Positions 42,711-51,019 of a stretch of DNA of 64,000 nt are shown one piece after another. A program made the translations under genes and the position numbers. Within the stretch, counting starts at the first letter, position 1. Every line of letters starts with the position of its first letter. The stretch is from an uncultured archaeon (GTDB taxonomy: Archaea > Thermoproteota > Nitrososphaeria_A > Caldarchaeales > Calditenuaceae): positions 86,745 through 150,744 of the forward strand of contig CALIKS010000001.1 of NCBI GenBank assembly GCA_938017985.1, read 5' to 3'. The notes beneath the pieces were generated by a model. That model did not search any database and was not told the origin of the DNA. It worked only from the letters and a program-made list of their open reading frames with translations.

Positions 42711-43276
42711 GCGAAGAGACTACGTCTGAGGAAGAAGCAAGAGCATTAGCAGAGGTTAAAGCATGGCTCGAGAAAAAAATTATAGAATTAAATCAAGAGA
42801 TCGAGATGATAAAAAGAATAACTTCTTATATCGATGAATTATTAGCTAGTTCAAGCTTTAAAAGAGCTGATATGCTTATCTCTAAGAAGACAGAGTCCCA
42901 AGTGCAGGCAAAGGCCATTCCTACAGAGAAACCATCAATAAGGGTTATTAGAAGTCGAAGCGGCGCTATCCTTGCCACATTAACTTATACAAAGGATGAA
43001 GCGAGATTTCAGATAAGTCCCGAGATAGATTTGAGAAGAGATGATAAGCCCTTCTCTTCCTTTCTTCTCCGCAAGGTCCTCGAGGCAATGAGTAGAGATG
43101 ACGAGGAAAGAGTAAGGTCAGGCGAGCTCGACAGTGAAAAAATGATTAAATATGAAATAGTATTCGACGGGGATAGAGTCTCTGAGATCATAGTAAAGAA
43201 TTACAGAGACGAGGCAAGGTTCAGGGACCTTATAAACTCGGTTAGATGGACACTCGAAACCGTTAGTGGACGCTAA
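42707..43276 (+). CDS. Conserved-looking helical protein coupled to DNA ligase
   Basis: Protein of 189 residues if begun at CTG 42707, or 156 if begun at ATG 42806. The N-terminal part (SEEEARALAEVKAWLEKKI and onward) is a coiled coil that continues without a break past the ATG, so the longer form is favoured. The C-terminal half is an alpha/beta domain with GAILATLTYTKDEARFQISP and YEIVFDGDRVSEIIVKN. I do not recognise the family. The overlap with the ligase stop (C-TGA) and the Shine-Dalgarno site show translational coupling, so a role alongside ligase is possible. Confidence 0.65.
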   Translation: MSEETTSEEEARALAEVKAWLEKKIIELNQEIEMIKRITSYIDELLASSSFKRADMLISKKTESQVQAKAIPTEKPSIRVIRSRSGAILATLTYTKDEARFQISPEIDLRRDDKPFSSFLLRKVLEAMSRDDEERVRSGELDSEKMIKYEIVFDGDRVSEIIVKNYRDEARFRDLINSVRWTLETVSGR

Positions 43277-43361
43277 CTAAATTCTCCGTAGCACAAATAA
43301 TTGAGCATCTTTTTGAGTCATCCAAAACTTAACTAAGGGTAATGCTTAAAGCTTTCCATGA

Positions 43362-46118
43362 ATGAATTTCTTACGAATGAAATTAATCAGAGCATCAATT
43401 CACTTAATGCTGGTCTTTACATTAATTGTCTTATCAGCTCAATTATTTGTTACTCCTGCACTCGCCGATGCGACCCAGGTTACTTTAACCATTCAGAATT
43501 ATCATGGAAATTCACTTAAGGATGTAAAGATTGAACTTCTAAATTCTACTACTAATCAAGTAATGGTCAGCGGGATATCAGGCTCTGATGGAAAAGTAAA
43601 GTTAACAATAATAAAGGATGCGACATATATTCTTGAAGCAACATACTTAGGAGTCAAAGTTGGAAGGATAGAAAACTGGAATTACTCCAACCCTAATTCT
43701 CCTAAAACTATTCGCGTAGGAGTATTTAACTTGAGGATAAGAATAATGTCTTCAGGACAGCTCGATCCAGTACCAAATGCAAGGGTCAACATAACCTCAA
43801 GCGAAACCTCTCCAGATGTCAGTAAAAGCAAAGTCACGGATAGTAATGGCTACGTAACATTTGAAAATCTACCTAATGGGACAACATACAACGTAAAAAT
43901 AAAGTATGGGGACCGGGTAATAATTGAAAAATCTGAAGAAATTACACTTATTGATGATTATGATTTTACATTTACATTGGATTTGTACCGGCTTACACTT
44001 AGATTAAAAGATAGTTCATCTCAACCCGTTAAGAACGTCAACGTTAAACTCTGGAGAGGAGAAGATACAGGAGAGCCATTCGCAAAGGTATATTCAGGTG
44101 CAGATGGTAATGCGACGTTCAAGCTACTACCAAAAGGAACCTACATCTTTAAAGTTGAGTACAAGTCAGAGTACATTTATACTTCTGATCCCTTCACATT
44201 GAGTAGTAATAAAATAATTGATGTTAGCCTCTCGTTGAAGTCACTTATTGTCAATATTAAGAGTAAATCGGGAAATACTGCTTCAGGATTCACCTACTTC
44301 GGTAAACTTATGTATGACGGTAATACTTATGCTGAAACTTCAACGAGTGATGGAATACTAAACTTTGGCATAGTTTATGGAAACCGTGACTACATTCTCA
44401 AGATATTATTTGAAGGAACAGAAATTTATAGCGGGACAATAAAAGGCGAAGACATCGGCATAATTTCGGTAACTGGCTCTATTGGAGATTTCAGCATAAA
44501 GATCTCCGGCTCAGGACTCTTTGGTAAGCTTAGTGATATTCTAGTAGACTCGACTGTCAGATTAAAGTTTGGCAAGTATCAAGTAGAAAAGAAGCTTACA
44601 GCTGAGGGCGGAGTGACCTATCATGACTATCCCTTAGTAGAATACGCCTACGAAATAATACTTGATACAAATACTATCGGGTCTGGAAATATAGATAAGC
44701 CTCAACATCAATCCATCATTACGATTTCTCCAGAGTCTAAGCAGTTAAAGATAAGAGCAATCTCACTTGATAACAAATCACTCAGTGGCAAGTTAATCTT
44801 AATTTTACGCAATGATAAAATAGGTGAAATTAAAATCTCAGAAGAATCTACAACTTTAAAAGGACTTTTACGCCTGAGCTACAATTACCAATTTATTTAT
44901 ATGGGAAAACTTGTTGCGGAGGGGACTATAGAGAAGGAGGCAATCGATAAATCTACATTTGATATACTTGCATCAGTTTCTAACGTTAAAATTATTGCTT
45001 TTGACCATGCTGCCGAGAATAAACTTGTAGGTGCAAGTATCATAATATCCACTGGTGAGTATAAAAGCACCAAAACTACTAATAATGAAGGCGAAGCTGT
45101 TTTTGATAGTGTTCCACTAACAGATATTTTTACAACTATATATTATAAAGGAGTAAAAGTATACTCATCACCGCATGAATTATCACCAACCAAGACGTCA
45201 CTTACAATTTCTGGTACAGGTGTTTATCAAATAAGTTTTAAAGTAATGGATGGTGAAAAAGAACCATTAGTAAATGCAATAATTGAGGGAAGTATTGGAG
45301 ATTATCAAATTAGTGGTAAACTAGATGAAAAAGGTATGCTTACCGCTAATCTAGTCCCAAATGGAACGATAATTGTTAAAGTATCATATCTAGATATAAT
45401 CGTCTACGAAGACGCTCATAAAATTGATAGAGATAGGCAAGCAATCGAAATTATCTCAAGAGTATTCCCAATACGGGTAGACGTATTCAAGATAACCATG
45501 AATGGTGAGGAACCACTCGAAAAAGGTTTAATTCATTTTGAAAGTGATGGCCGAGAAGTATTTGTAGGTAATATACAGGATGGTGCTTTTCATGACAAAT
45601 TACCCGCGTCAAACTATCATGTCTGGATAGAGTATCAGGGAGCCAAGGTTGCTGATAAATTAGTGCTTCATAACGGCCCTACACGTATAGGAATGACGAC
45701 CGAGGTCTATGAAATAGCGCTGCTAATAATCGATCTGGCAGAGAATCCATTAGCAGGCATCAACGTTGAAGTTAGAAGAGAAAATAACTTAATTACTGCT
45801 GGCGAGACAGATGCCGAAGGAAAAGTATCATTCTCTCTCGCAAAGGGAGAATACAATATTAATTATAAATGGGACCAAGTTTCATTTTCATATTCAGTAT
45901 CTGTAAAAGATGCTAGTTCCAAAGTTCTTCTAACCCAGAGGAGCCCTCTCATGGCTATGTTTATATCAATAGCTGCCTCTGCTTCACTTGGAGCTATCAC
46001 TGTCTTGGGAATCGTTAAGTCCATTAAGTCGAAGCCATCTATGAGAGGCAGAGTATCAAGAGGTCGAAGTGAAGGTTGGAAGAAGACAAAAGAAAAAACA
46101 TTGAAGAAAAACCTGTAA
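43362..46118 (+). CDS. Large secreted repeat protein with C-terminal membrane anchor
   Basis: Surface protein of 918 residues. A signal peptide (about 1-36, cleavage after ALADA likely) is followed by about ten repeats of 75-100 residues. Each begins with a hydrophobic strand and has a DGxxxFxxLPxGTYxxxVxY-like core, resembling carboxypeptidase-regulatory or CNA-B-type Ig-like domains. Near the C-terminus a membrane helix (about 868-890) and a basic tail (KSIKSKPSMRGRVSRGR) anchor it. It is probably a stalk-like S-layer or adhesion protein. The end overlaps the signal peptidase gene by 43 bases, which is striking. Confidence 0.7.
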   Translation: MNFLRMKLIRASIHLMLVFTLIVLSAQLFVTPALADATQVTLTIQNYHGNSLKDVKIELLNSTTNQVMVSGISGSDGKVKLTIIKDATYILEATYLGVKVGRIENWNYSNPNSPKTIRVGVFNLRIRIMSSGQLDPVPNARVNITSSETSPDVSKSKVTDSNGYVTFENLPNGTTYNVKIKYGDRVIIEKSEEITLIDDYDFTFTLDLYRLTLRLKDSSSQPVKNVNVKLWRGEDTGEPFAKVYSGADGNATFKLLPKGTYIFKVEYKSEYIYTSDPFTLSSNKIIDVSLSLKSLIVNIKSKSGNTASGFTYFGKLMYDGNTYAETSTSDGILNFGIVYGNRDYILKILFEGTEIYSGTIKGEDIGIISVTGSIGDFSIKISGSGLFGKLSDILVDSTVRLKFGKYQVEKKLTAEGGVTYHDYPLVEYAYEIILDTNTIGSGNIDKPQHQSIITISPESKQLKIRAISLDNKSLSGKLILILRNDKIGEIKISEESTTLKGLLRLSYNYQFIYMGKLVAEGTIEKEAIDKSTFDILASVSNVKIIAFDHAAENKLVGASIIISTGEYKSTKTTNNEGEAVFDSVPLTDIFTTIYYKGVKVYSSPHELSPTKTSLTISGTGVYQISFKVMDGEKEPLVNAIIEGSIGDYQISGKLDEKGMLTANLVPNGTIIVKVSYLDIIVYEDAHKIDRDRQAIEIISRVFPIRVDVFKITMNGEEPLEKGLIHFESDGREVFVGNIQDGAFHDKLPASNYHVWIEYQGAKVADKLVLHNGPTRIGMTTEVYEIALLIIDLAENPLAGINVEVRRENNLITAGETDAEGKVSFSLAKGEYNINYKWDQVSFSYSVSVKDASSKVLLTQRSPLMAMFISIAASASLGAITVLGIVKSIKSKPSMRGRVSRGRSEGWKKTKEKTLKKNL

Positions 46119-46654
46119 ATATCTATCAAGGAATAGCTAGAAACCTGTTATTGATCGGAATAACTATTTATCTAGCATTATCGCTATTTCTACTCTTAGG
46201 CATATTTTTGGAGACTCCTTATCCGTTAGTCGTTGTAGCATCAGGAAGTATGAGGCCAACAATCGATGTGGGCGATATACTCGTGATAACAGGTGTTGAT
46301 TACGAGAAGATCATTGCATCTCCAGAAAATGGAGACGTAATAGTGTATAAAATATGGGGATACGACGTTCCTATCATTCATCGAGCCATAGCTAAAACCG
46401 AAGATGGTATAATAACTAAGGGAGATGCAAACAAAGACTCTGACCCATGGTCGCCGATAACGAAGGAGCAAATTTTAGGAAAATGGACAGGAATAAAGAT
46501 CCCATACTGGACCGGGCTAGGCTACCTTGCGCTTGTCTTAAAAGATGAACGATACTATCCAATCAGTTATTTACTAATAGTACTGTTAATCTTACTAGAT
46601 GTTTTGTTCCTTGTAAGGGATGGAATTTTAAAATCTAGAGGAAACTCTTCCTAA
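46076..46654 (+). CDS. Signal peptidase I, archaeal S26B type
   Basis: Membrane serine protease of 192 residues that removes signal peptides from secreted proteins. An N-terminal membrane helix (about 22-45) precedes VVASGSMRPTIDVGD with nucleophile Ser, and then IIHRAIA with the catalytic His, the Ser-His arrangement of archaeal/ER type enzymes. A second membrane segment lies at the C-terminus (ISYLLIVLLILLDVLFLV). The TTG at 46076 is within the last codons of the large repeat protein, so the pair is co-translated, suggesting the peptidase processes it. It converges with the DUF447 gene, overlapping by 20 bases. Confidence 0.88.
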   Translation: MEEDKRKNIEEKPVNIYQGIARNLLLIGITIYLALSLFLLLGIFLETPYPLVVVASGSMRPTIDVGDILVITGVDYEKIIASPENGDVIVYKIWGYDVPIIHRAIAKTEDGIITKGDANKDSDPWSPITKEQILGKWTGIKIPYWTGLGYLALVLKDERYYPISYLLIVLLILLDVLFLVRDGILKSRGNSS

Positions 46655-47279
46655 TCTTATCAGCGATTAATGCATACTTTGAATTCGGAGCAACCCTGTT
46701 CACAATTTCTATATACATACTGATCAGCTTTGAAATTTCAGACAGCTTATCATCCATTCCATATTTCCTGTAAAGTTTTATTCTTGAGGCGTGAATAGCC
46801 GCCTCGATTAATGCTGAGACTGCCCTGGTGTATGGAACTGGCTTTACATTAAAAAATCCTACGTGAAGTGGTGTGCATAAAAATTCTATAAATTCATTTG
46901 AGGATTTATCATCACTAATCACTTCAAATTCAATCCAGGCTTTAGCATCTCTTAGTCGCGGCACGTTTACAGAAACTGACTCAGTATACTCAAAATCTGA
47001 GCATAGATCCAGTGCCGCCTCAACTATTTTTTCAGGGCTCGTAATGTTTACAACGCCCTGCTTAGTTTTTGATAAATTCAGTCCAGTCTCTGAAGACGAG
47101 TAGGCCCTAATCTTAAAATGGACTGTGTTCTCATTTTTTATCAACACTATACCCATCGCTGCGGCATGCGGCTTTCCATAAATATCTAAAGACGTTACTA
47201 TTGTCTCGTAGATAATTCCAGTCTTAATTCCTAACTCGGCTATTCTCTCCGAGATAATGGATCTGTTGTCAAAACTCAA
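46635..47279 (-). CDS. DUF447 protein
   Basis: Protein of 214 residues, likely a flavin-binding split-barrel: GIIYETIVTSLDIYGKPHAAAMG near the N-terminus and RAYSSSETGLNLSKTKQGVVNIT match DUF447. Genes of this family frequently sit in tetrahydromethanopterin-linked C1 clusters, and it may be needed for cofactor synthesis; this agrees with mptG in the window. The exact reaction is unknown. The 3' ends of this gene and the signal peptidase gene overlap on opposite strands, so each mRNA covers the other's tail. Confidence 0.75.
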   Translation of the reverse strand: MSFDNRSIISERIAELGIKTGIIYETIVTSLDIYGKPHAAAMGIVLIKNENTVHFKIRAYSSSETGLNLSKTKQGVVNITSPEKIVEAALDLCSDFEYTESVSVNVPRLRDAKAWIEFEVISDDKSSNEFIEFLCTPLHVGFFNVKPVPYTRAVSALIEAAIHASRIKLYRKYGMDDKLSEISKLISMYIEIVNRVAPNSKYALIADKIRKSFL

Positions 47280-47376
47280 CTATTCTCTTGCTTATTTATC
47301 ATGCTGCTTATGGATAAATTTTTAGTGGAGGAATGCATTAATATAGTGCTTACAATATTCATAGTTGGCGGTAATA

Positions 47377-47676
47377 ATGGAGAATCAACAAGTATATTAT
47401 ATATCCGGAGAAGATATAGAGAGGCTGAGGCAAGCTCTAATGAATGATGAGATATCCTCAAAGGCGAACATAGTTTTTAAAGATGCCAAACTTTTAACCG
47501 GTAAAAGTGGCTACTATATCAGGGTAATAGGCACAGAGGACCAGCTTAACCGTATTAAAGAACTCATCGGCGAGGCTTCGAAAGAAATTGACGCTCGAGA
47601 AGTTGAAGAAGTATTGAAAAAAATAAAGGAAGAAGACGAGAATGTCTTAACAGGTTTTGGTAGCATCTTTGGATAG
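47377..47676 (+). CDS. Hypothetical protein beside KaiC-like ATPase
   Basis: Protein of 99 residues, acidic, alpha/beta: GEDIERLRQALMNDEISSKA is helical, KLLTGKSGYYIRVIG looks like two strands, and a long C-terminal helix follows (EVEEVLKKIKEEDEN). I do not recognise it. The ATG at 47377 is chosen over the TTG at 47365. It lies 47 bases before a KaiC-type ATPase on the same strand, so the two may be partners, but no motif proves it. Confidence 0.6.
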   Translation: MENQQVYYISGEDIERLRQALMNDEISSKANIVFKDAKLLTGKSGYYIRVIGTEDQLNRIKELIGEASKEIDAREVEEVLKKIKEEDENVLTGFGSIFG

Positions 47677-47723
47677 CTAAAAGGGTCTTACTTAAATATT
47701 CCCTTAGATCATATATTATCGTA

Positions 47724-48575
47724 ATGCTGATAGAAAGAGTCTCAACAGGAATTCCAATGCTAGATAGAATACTTGGGGGAGGATTCATACGGGGCAAGAC
47801 ATACCTCATAACAGGTGAAACAGGCGTTGGCAAGACCATAATGAGCTTACAGTTCTTATTAGATGGGCTTCAAAAAGGCGAAAACGTGGCCTATGTCTCA
47901 CTAGATGAAAGAATATCTGCAGTTCTTGATGGCGCATTAACTTTGGGCTGGGATTTCTGGAGCTACTATAAAGCAGGCCACTTCTATCCATTCGAGATAA
48001 GAATATATTCTGAAGATTTAGGAAAATACAGAAAGGACAGTAAAGCGTATATCGATACAATCATCAAGATGACGAGAGGTGGAAAAGTATCCAGAATCGT
48101 ACTCGACCCAATATCTGCCATGGCTTTTGGGGCTGGCGAAGAATTTGCAGTACGTGAGTATATCCGTGAAATAATATTATTCCTAGAAGAAAGAATCGGA
48201 GCAACAACAATAATTACATGCGACATTCCTACTGGCTCCAATAAACTTAGTCGTTTCGGATATGAAGAATACCTAGCTTCCGGAGTAATAGTTATAGGCC
48301 TAGTTAGGGTAGGAGGCCGCCTTATCAGGACATTGTATGTAAGAAAGATGCGATGGTCACCAGCAGACTCAACAATATACACTTTTGAAATCGTCAGGAA
48401 TAAAGGCATAAGTATCGGTCCTCCTTTAAGAGTTCTTGAATTACGTAATCTTGGTGCTCAAGCCTCAATATTAGGTAGCTTTAAATATTCACCAGAAACA
48501 TCGCAGACTGGAAAAGAGACACAAGATTTTGGTGATTTATCAGTAAAAGATTCAACAGACATTAATCTTCCTTAG
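47724..48575 (+). CDS. KaiC-like RecA-superfamily ATPase
   Basis: Single-domain KaiC-type ATPase of 283 residues. Walker A is ITGETGVGKTIMSLQFL, the following YVSLDE matches KaiC-type proteins, and Walker B is RIVLDPISAM. Members in archaea are implicated in signalling, motility and regulation by phosphorylation or oligomerisation; the partner and process here are unknown. It lacks a second KaiC domain. It is preceded by a small acidic protein and ends convergently with the RPA-like gene, with a 14-base overlap of the coding ends. Confidence 0.85.
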   Translation: MLIERVSTGIPMLDRILGGGFIRGKTYLITGETGVGKTIMSLQFLLDGLQKGENVAYVSLDERISAVLDGALTLGWDFWSYYKAGHFYPFEIRIYSEDLGKYRKDSKAYIDTIIKMTRGGKVSRIVLDPISAMAFGAGEEFAVREYIREIILFLEERIGATTIITCDIPTGSNKLSRFGYEEYLASGVIVIGLVRVGGRLIRTLYVRKMRWSPADSTIYTFEIVRNKGISIGPPLRVLELRNLGAQASILGSFKYSPETSQTGKETQDFGDLSVKDSTDINLP

Positions 48576-49920
48576 CAGCCTCCACTTTTGATGTATCATT
48601 AATTATTATCTCTAGGTCCCCAAACTTAGTTTTTCTTAGTTTAACCCATTTAAGTCGCACTTTATTTCCTTCTGGAATATTATTAATTATCTTTGCGTTT
48701 GCTCCAAAGGCTCTACAATATACATTTCTTTTTCCATCTGTAAGCCACAAATTTAGAACTTCTATTTCTTTATCATTTTTTAGTCTATGAAGAGCTAGTG
48801 GCGACTTCATCTCAATTATTCCATCAATACATACGTAAGTTAATTCTTCTGAAAGTTCGCTTAAAGATCGTACAAAAATATCGTTTGAAATCATCGACCC
48901 TATTTTTTCACCTAACTCATAAGGTATGAGAATCCATTTTTTATCTTTATAGACGAATTCATATTTTCTCACAACATAACTATTCGCTGGTTCTATGTCT
49001 GGATGCTTAACAAATATGATTTGATTAAAACATGTAGCAAGACAAATATTCTCATCTATAGACAGTTCTAATCTATCAAGTACTGTTATATTTAATGGAG
49101 GCATATATTTGTCATTGTAGTTATTAAGAAAAGTAATGCAAGTCTTGGGGGTGACGATTAGTTTTTGGCCTTCAATTTTCGCAGCAGCTATTAACACAAG
49201 CTGGCCTAACTCAGCATTTTTTATGAGATCGATTTGATCTCTCCATACATTCATGTTTAATATTTTATCACCGATCAGCAATAAAACTTCTCGAAGCACG
49301 ACCTTTTCATTTCTATAATCAATAAAAAACTCGTCAGAAAGTCCTATAATCCTGGCCTTAATGTCTAATTCATTTTCTGGTTTATTGGACTTGATATCTT
49401 CCTGAAAAAAGTTTTCTAAAGTTTGAATTTTTGGTACATCAATTTTTTTGATATATGCATTTTTTCCAATATGAAGCTCGATTCTTCCATCTATGCCATC
49501 TCTAGTATAGGCATCTTTTATTATCAAATCATCACCCACCGCTATGTTCATTTCTAACATTTTTTTCAGACTCTCACTCCATGCAATTGCTGAAACTACT
49601 CCAGAGTTATCGCCGAGCCTTAAAAAAGCATACTCTGTCGTGGCGGTCTTGATGGGTCCTCTTATACCAAGTACTTTGCAACGAATATTAACGTTGTTAA
49701 GACCACCTACGAGTTTAGCTATTGGCACTATATATTCATCTTTATCGATCGATTCAAATACGCCGAGTTCTTCACAGATTAGGTAAAGGGCTCCGAGCCT
49801 AGTTAAGCGATGATTATCAGCAATAAGCTGATTAATTTTATTTTCTATTTCTTCTCTCCTCTCAACTCCTACTTTCTTAATAATTTTATTTAATATTTCT
49901 TCTTCTCTGTTCAAATTCAA
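48562..49920 (-). CDS. RPA-like single-stranded DNA-binding protein
   Basis: OB-fold protein of about 452 residues resembling archaeal replication factor A. An N-terminal helical segment precedes IVPIAKLVGGLNNVNIRCKVLGI and then YAFLRLGDNSGVVSAIAW, the first OB fold. Further OB-like repeats follow (KARIIGLSDEFFIDYRNEKV and onward). No zinc-finger Cys cluster is seen. The frame is open to 49959, overlapping gcvT by 35 bases, but a TTG at 49920 after the gcvT stop has an AAGGTAG site close by, so it is preferred. It lies downstream of gcvT on the same strand, with no known link to glycine metabolism. Confidence 0.75.
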   Translation of the reverse strand: MNLNREEEILNKIIKKVGVERREEIENKINQLIADNHRLTRLGALYLICEELGVFESIDKDEYIVPIAKLVGGLNNVNIRCKVLGIRGPIKTATTEYAFLRLGDNSGVVSAIAWSESLKKMLEMNIAVGDDLIIKDAYTRDGIDGRIELHIGKNAYIKKIDVPKIQTLENFFQEDIKSNKPENELDIKARIIGLSDEFFIDYRNEKVVLREVLLLIGDKILNMNVWRDQIDLIKNAELGQLVLIAAAKIEGQKLIVTPKTCITFLNNYNDKYMPPLNITVLDRLELSIDENICLATCFNQIIFVKHPDIEPANSYVVRKYEFVYKDKKWILIPYELGEKIGSMISNDIFVRSLSELSEELTYVCIDGIIEMKSPLALHRLKNDKEIEVLNLWLTDGKRNVYCRAFGANAKIINNIPEGNKVRLKWVKLRKTKFGDLEIIINDTSKVEAAKED

Positions 49921-49924
49921 GAAT

Positions 49925-51019
49925 CTACCTTGGTATTTTAATGTTGATGAACGGTCCAAGTTTTATCCTTGCTTTTCTGTAATCTTCTTTTAACCAAATA
50001 GTGACTATTCTATCTTTTTCAGCGACTCTACTAGCTACATATCCTAGTGCTATTCCTTTCTTTAATGTTGGTGAAAGATTTCCACTCGTAACTGTACCTA
50101 TTTGTGTATTATCTTCAAATACTTCCATACCCCTCCTAGGAACTCCGGTTTCTTCAAGCTCAATCCCGACTAAAAATCTCTCTGGAGTGCATTGTTTCAG
50201 TTCTTCTAATGAATCTTTACCGATAAATTCATGTCCTTCAAACTGAATTGCCCATTCAAGTCGGGCCTCTATTGGCGTTATTGTTTCGTCAAAATCGACT
50301 TGGGATAGAGGGTATCCAGCCTCAAGTCTTAATATGTCTCTCGCCGCCAAGCCGCATGGAACTGCGCCAAGAGAAATTATTCTATTCCAGATCTTTCCTA
50401 CTTTTTCAGGATTATCAGATTTTATGAGTAGTTCAAATCCATCCTCTCCCGTGTAACCACTCCTTGTAACTACAATGTCAATTCCTTCATAATTTAAAAA
50501 ATATCCAGTAAACCACTTAAGGGTACTTACATCAAGATTAAGCAACTTTAATACTAATAAGGATGAGTGTGGCCCTTGTATTGCTAATAATGCAGAACTC
50601 TCTGTTATGTCGTCCAGACTTAGCGTCGAGGGGGCAAAACTTCTAATCCATTTATGTACCTTAGCATCAGTAGCTGCGTTTGTGGTTAAGACATATCCAT
50701 CATCATCTATCTTTAATACAGTCCCATCGTCAATGAGACGTGCATTCTCGTTTAACAATAAACAATACTTCATTTTTCCTACCTTAAGCCTCGAGACATC
50801 GACTGTAAGAATTTCTGAGAGATACTTAGTTGCTCCTGGGCCCTTAATTAATGTTCTCTTCATGTGACTTACATCAAATACTCCGACAGAGTTTCTTACT
50901 GCGTAGTGTTCCTCTCTTAATGATTTATAGACCAGCGGTGTACGCCATCCTTCAAACTCTGTAATTTCTTTCGCCTGCTTTTGATGAAGTGGGAATAAAA
51001 TGGGTTCTCTAATGCTCAT
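49925..51019 (-). CDS. gcvT: Aminomethyltransferase (glycine cleavage T protein)
   Basis: Transfers the aminomethyl group carried by the H protein to a tetrahydropterin, releasing ammonia, 364 residues. Visible features include FDVSHMKRTLIKGP, ALLAIQGPHS, the folate-site segment SRSGYTGEDGFELL and GLAARDILRLEAGYPL. It follows gcvPB with a one-base overlap of stop and start (TAATG). Because the window encodes H4MPT synthesis, the pterin used may be H4MPT, but that is inference. gcvH is not in the window. Confidence 0.93.
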   Translation of the reverse strand: MSIREPILFPLHQKQAKEITEFEGWRTPLVYKSLREEHYAVRNSVGVFDVSHMKRTLIKGPGATKYLSEILTVDVSRLKVGKMKYCLLLNENARLIDDGTVLKIDDDGYVLTTNAATDAKVHKWIRSFAPSTLSLDDITESSALLAIQGPHSSLLVLKLLNLDVSTLKWFTGYFLNYEGIDIVVTRSGYTGEDGFELLIKSDNPEKVGKIWNRIISLGAVPCGLAARDILRLEAGYPLSQVDFDETITPIEARLEWAIQFEGHEFIGKDSLEELKQCTPERFLVGIELEETGVPRRGMEVFEDNTQIGTVTSGNLSPTLKKGIALGYVASRVAEKDRIVTIWLKEDYRKARIKLGPFINIKIPR

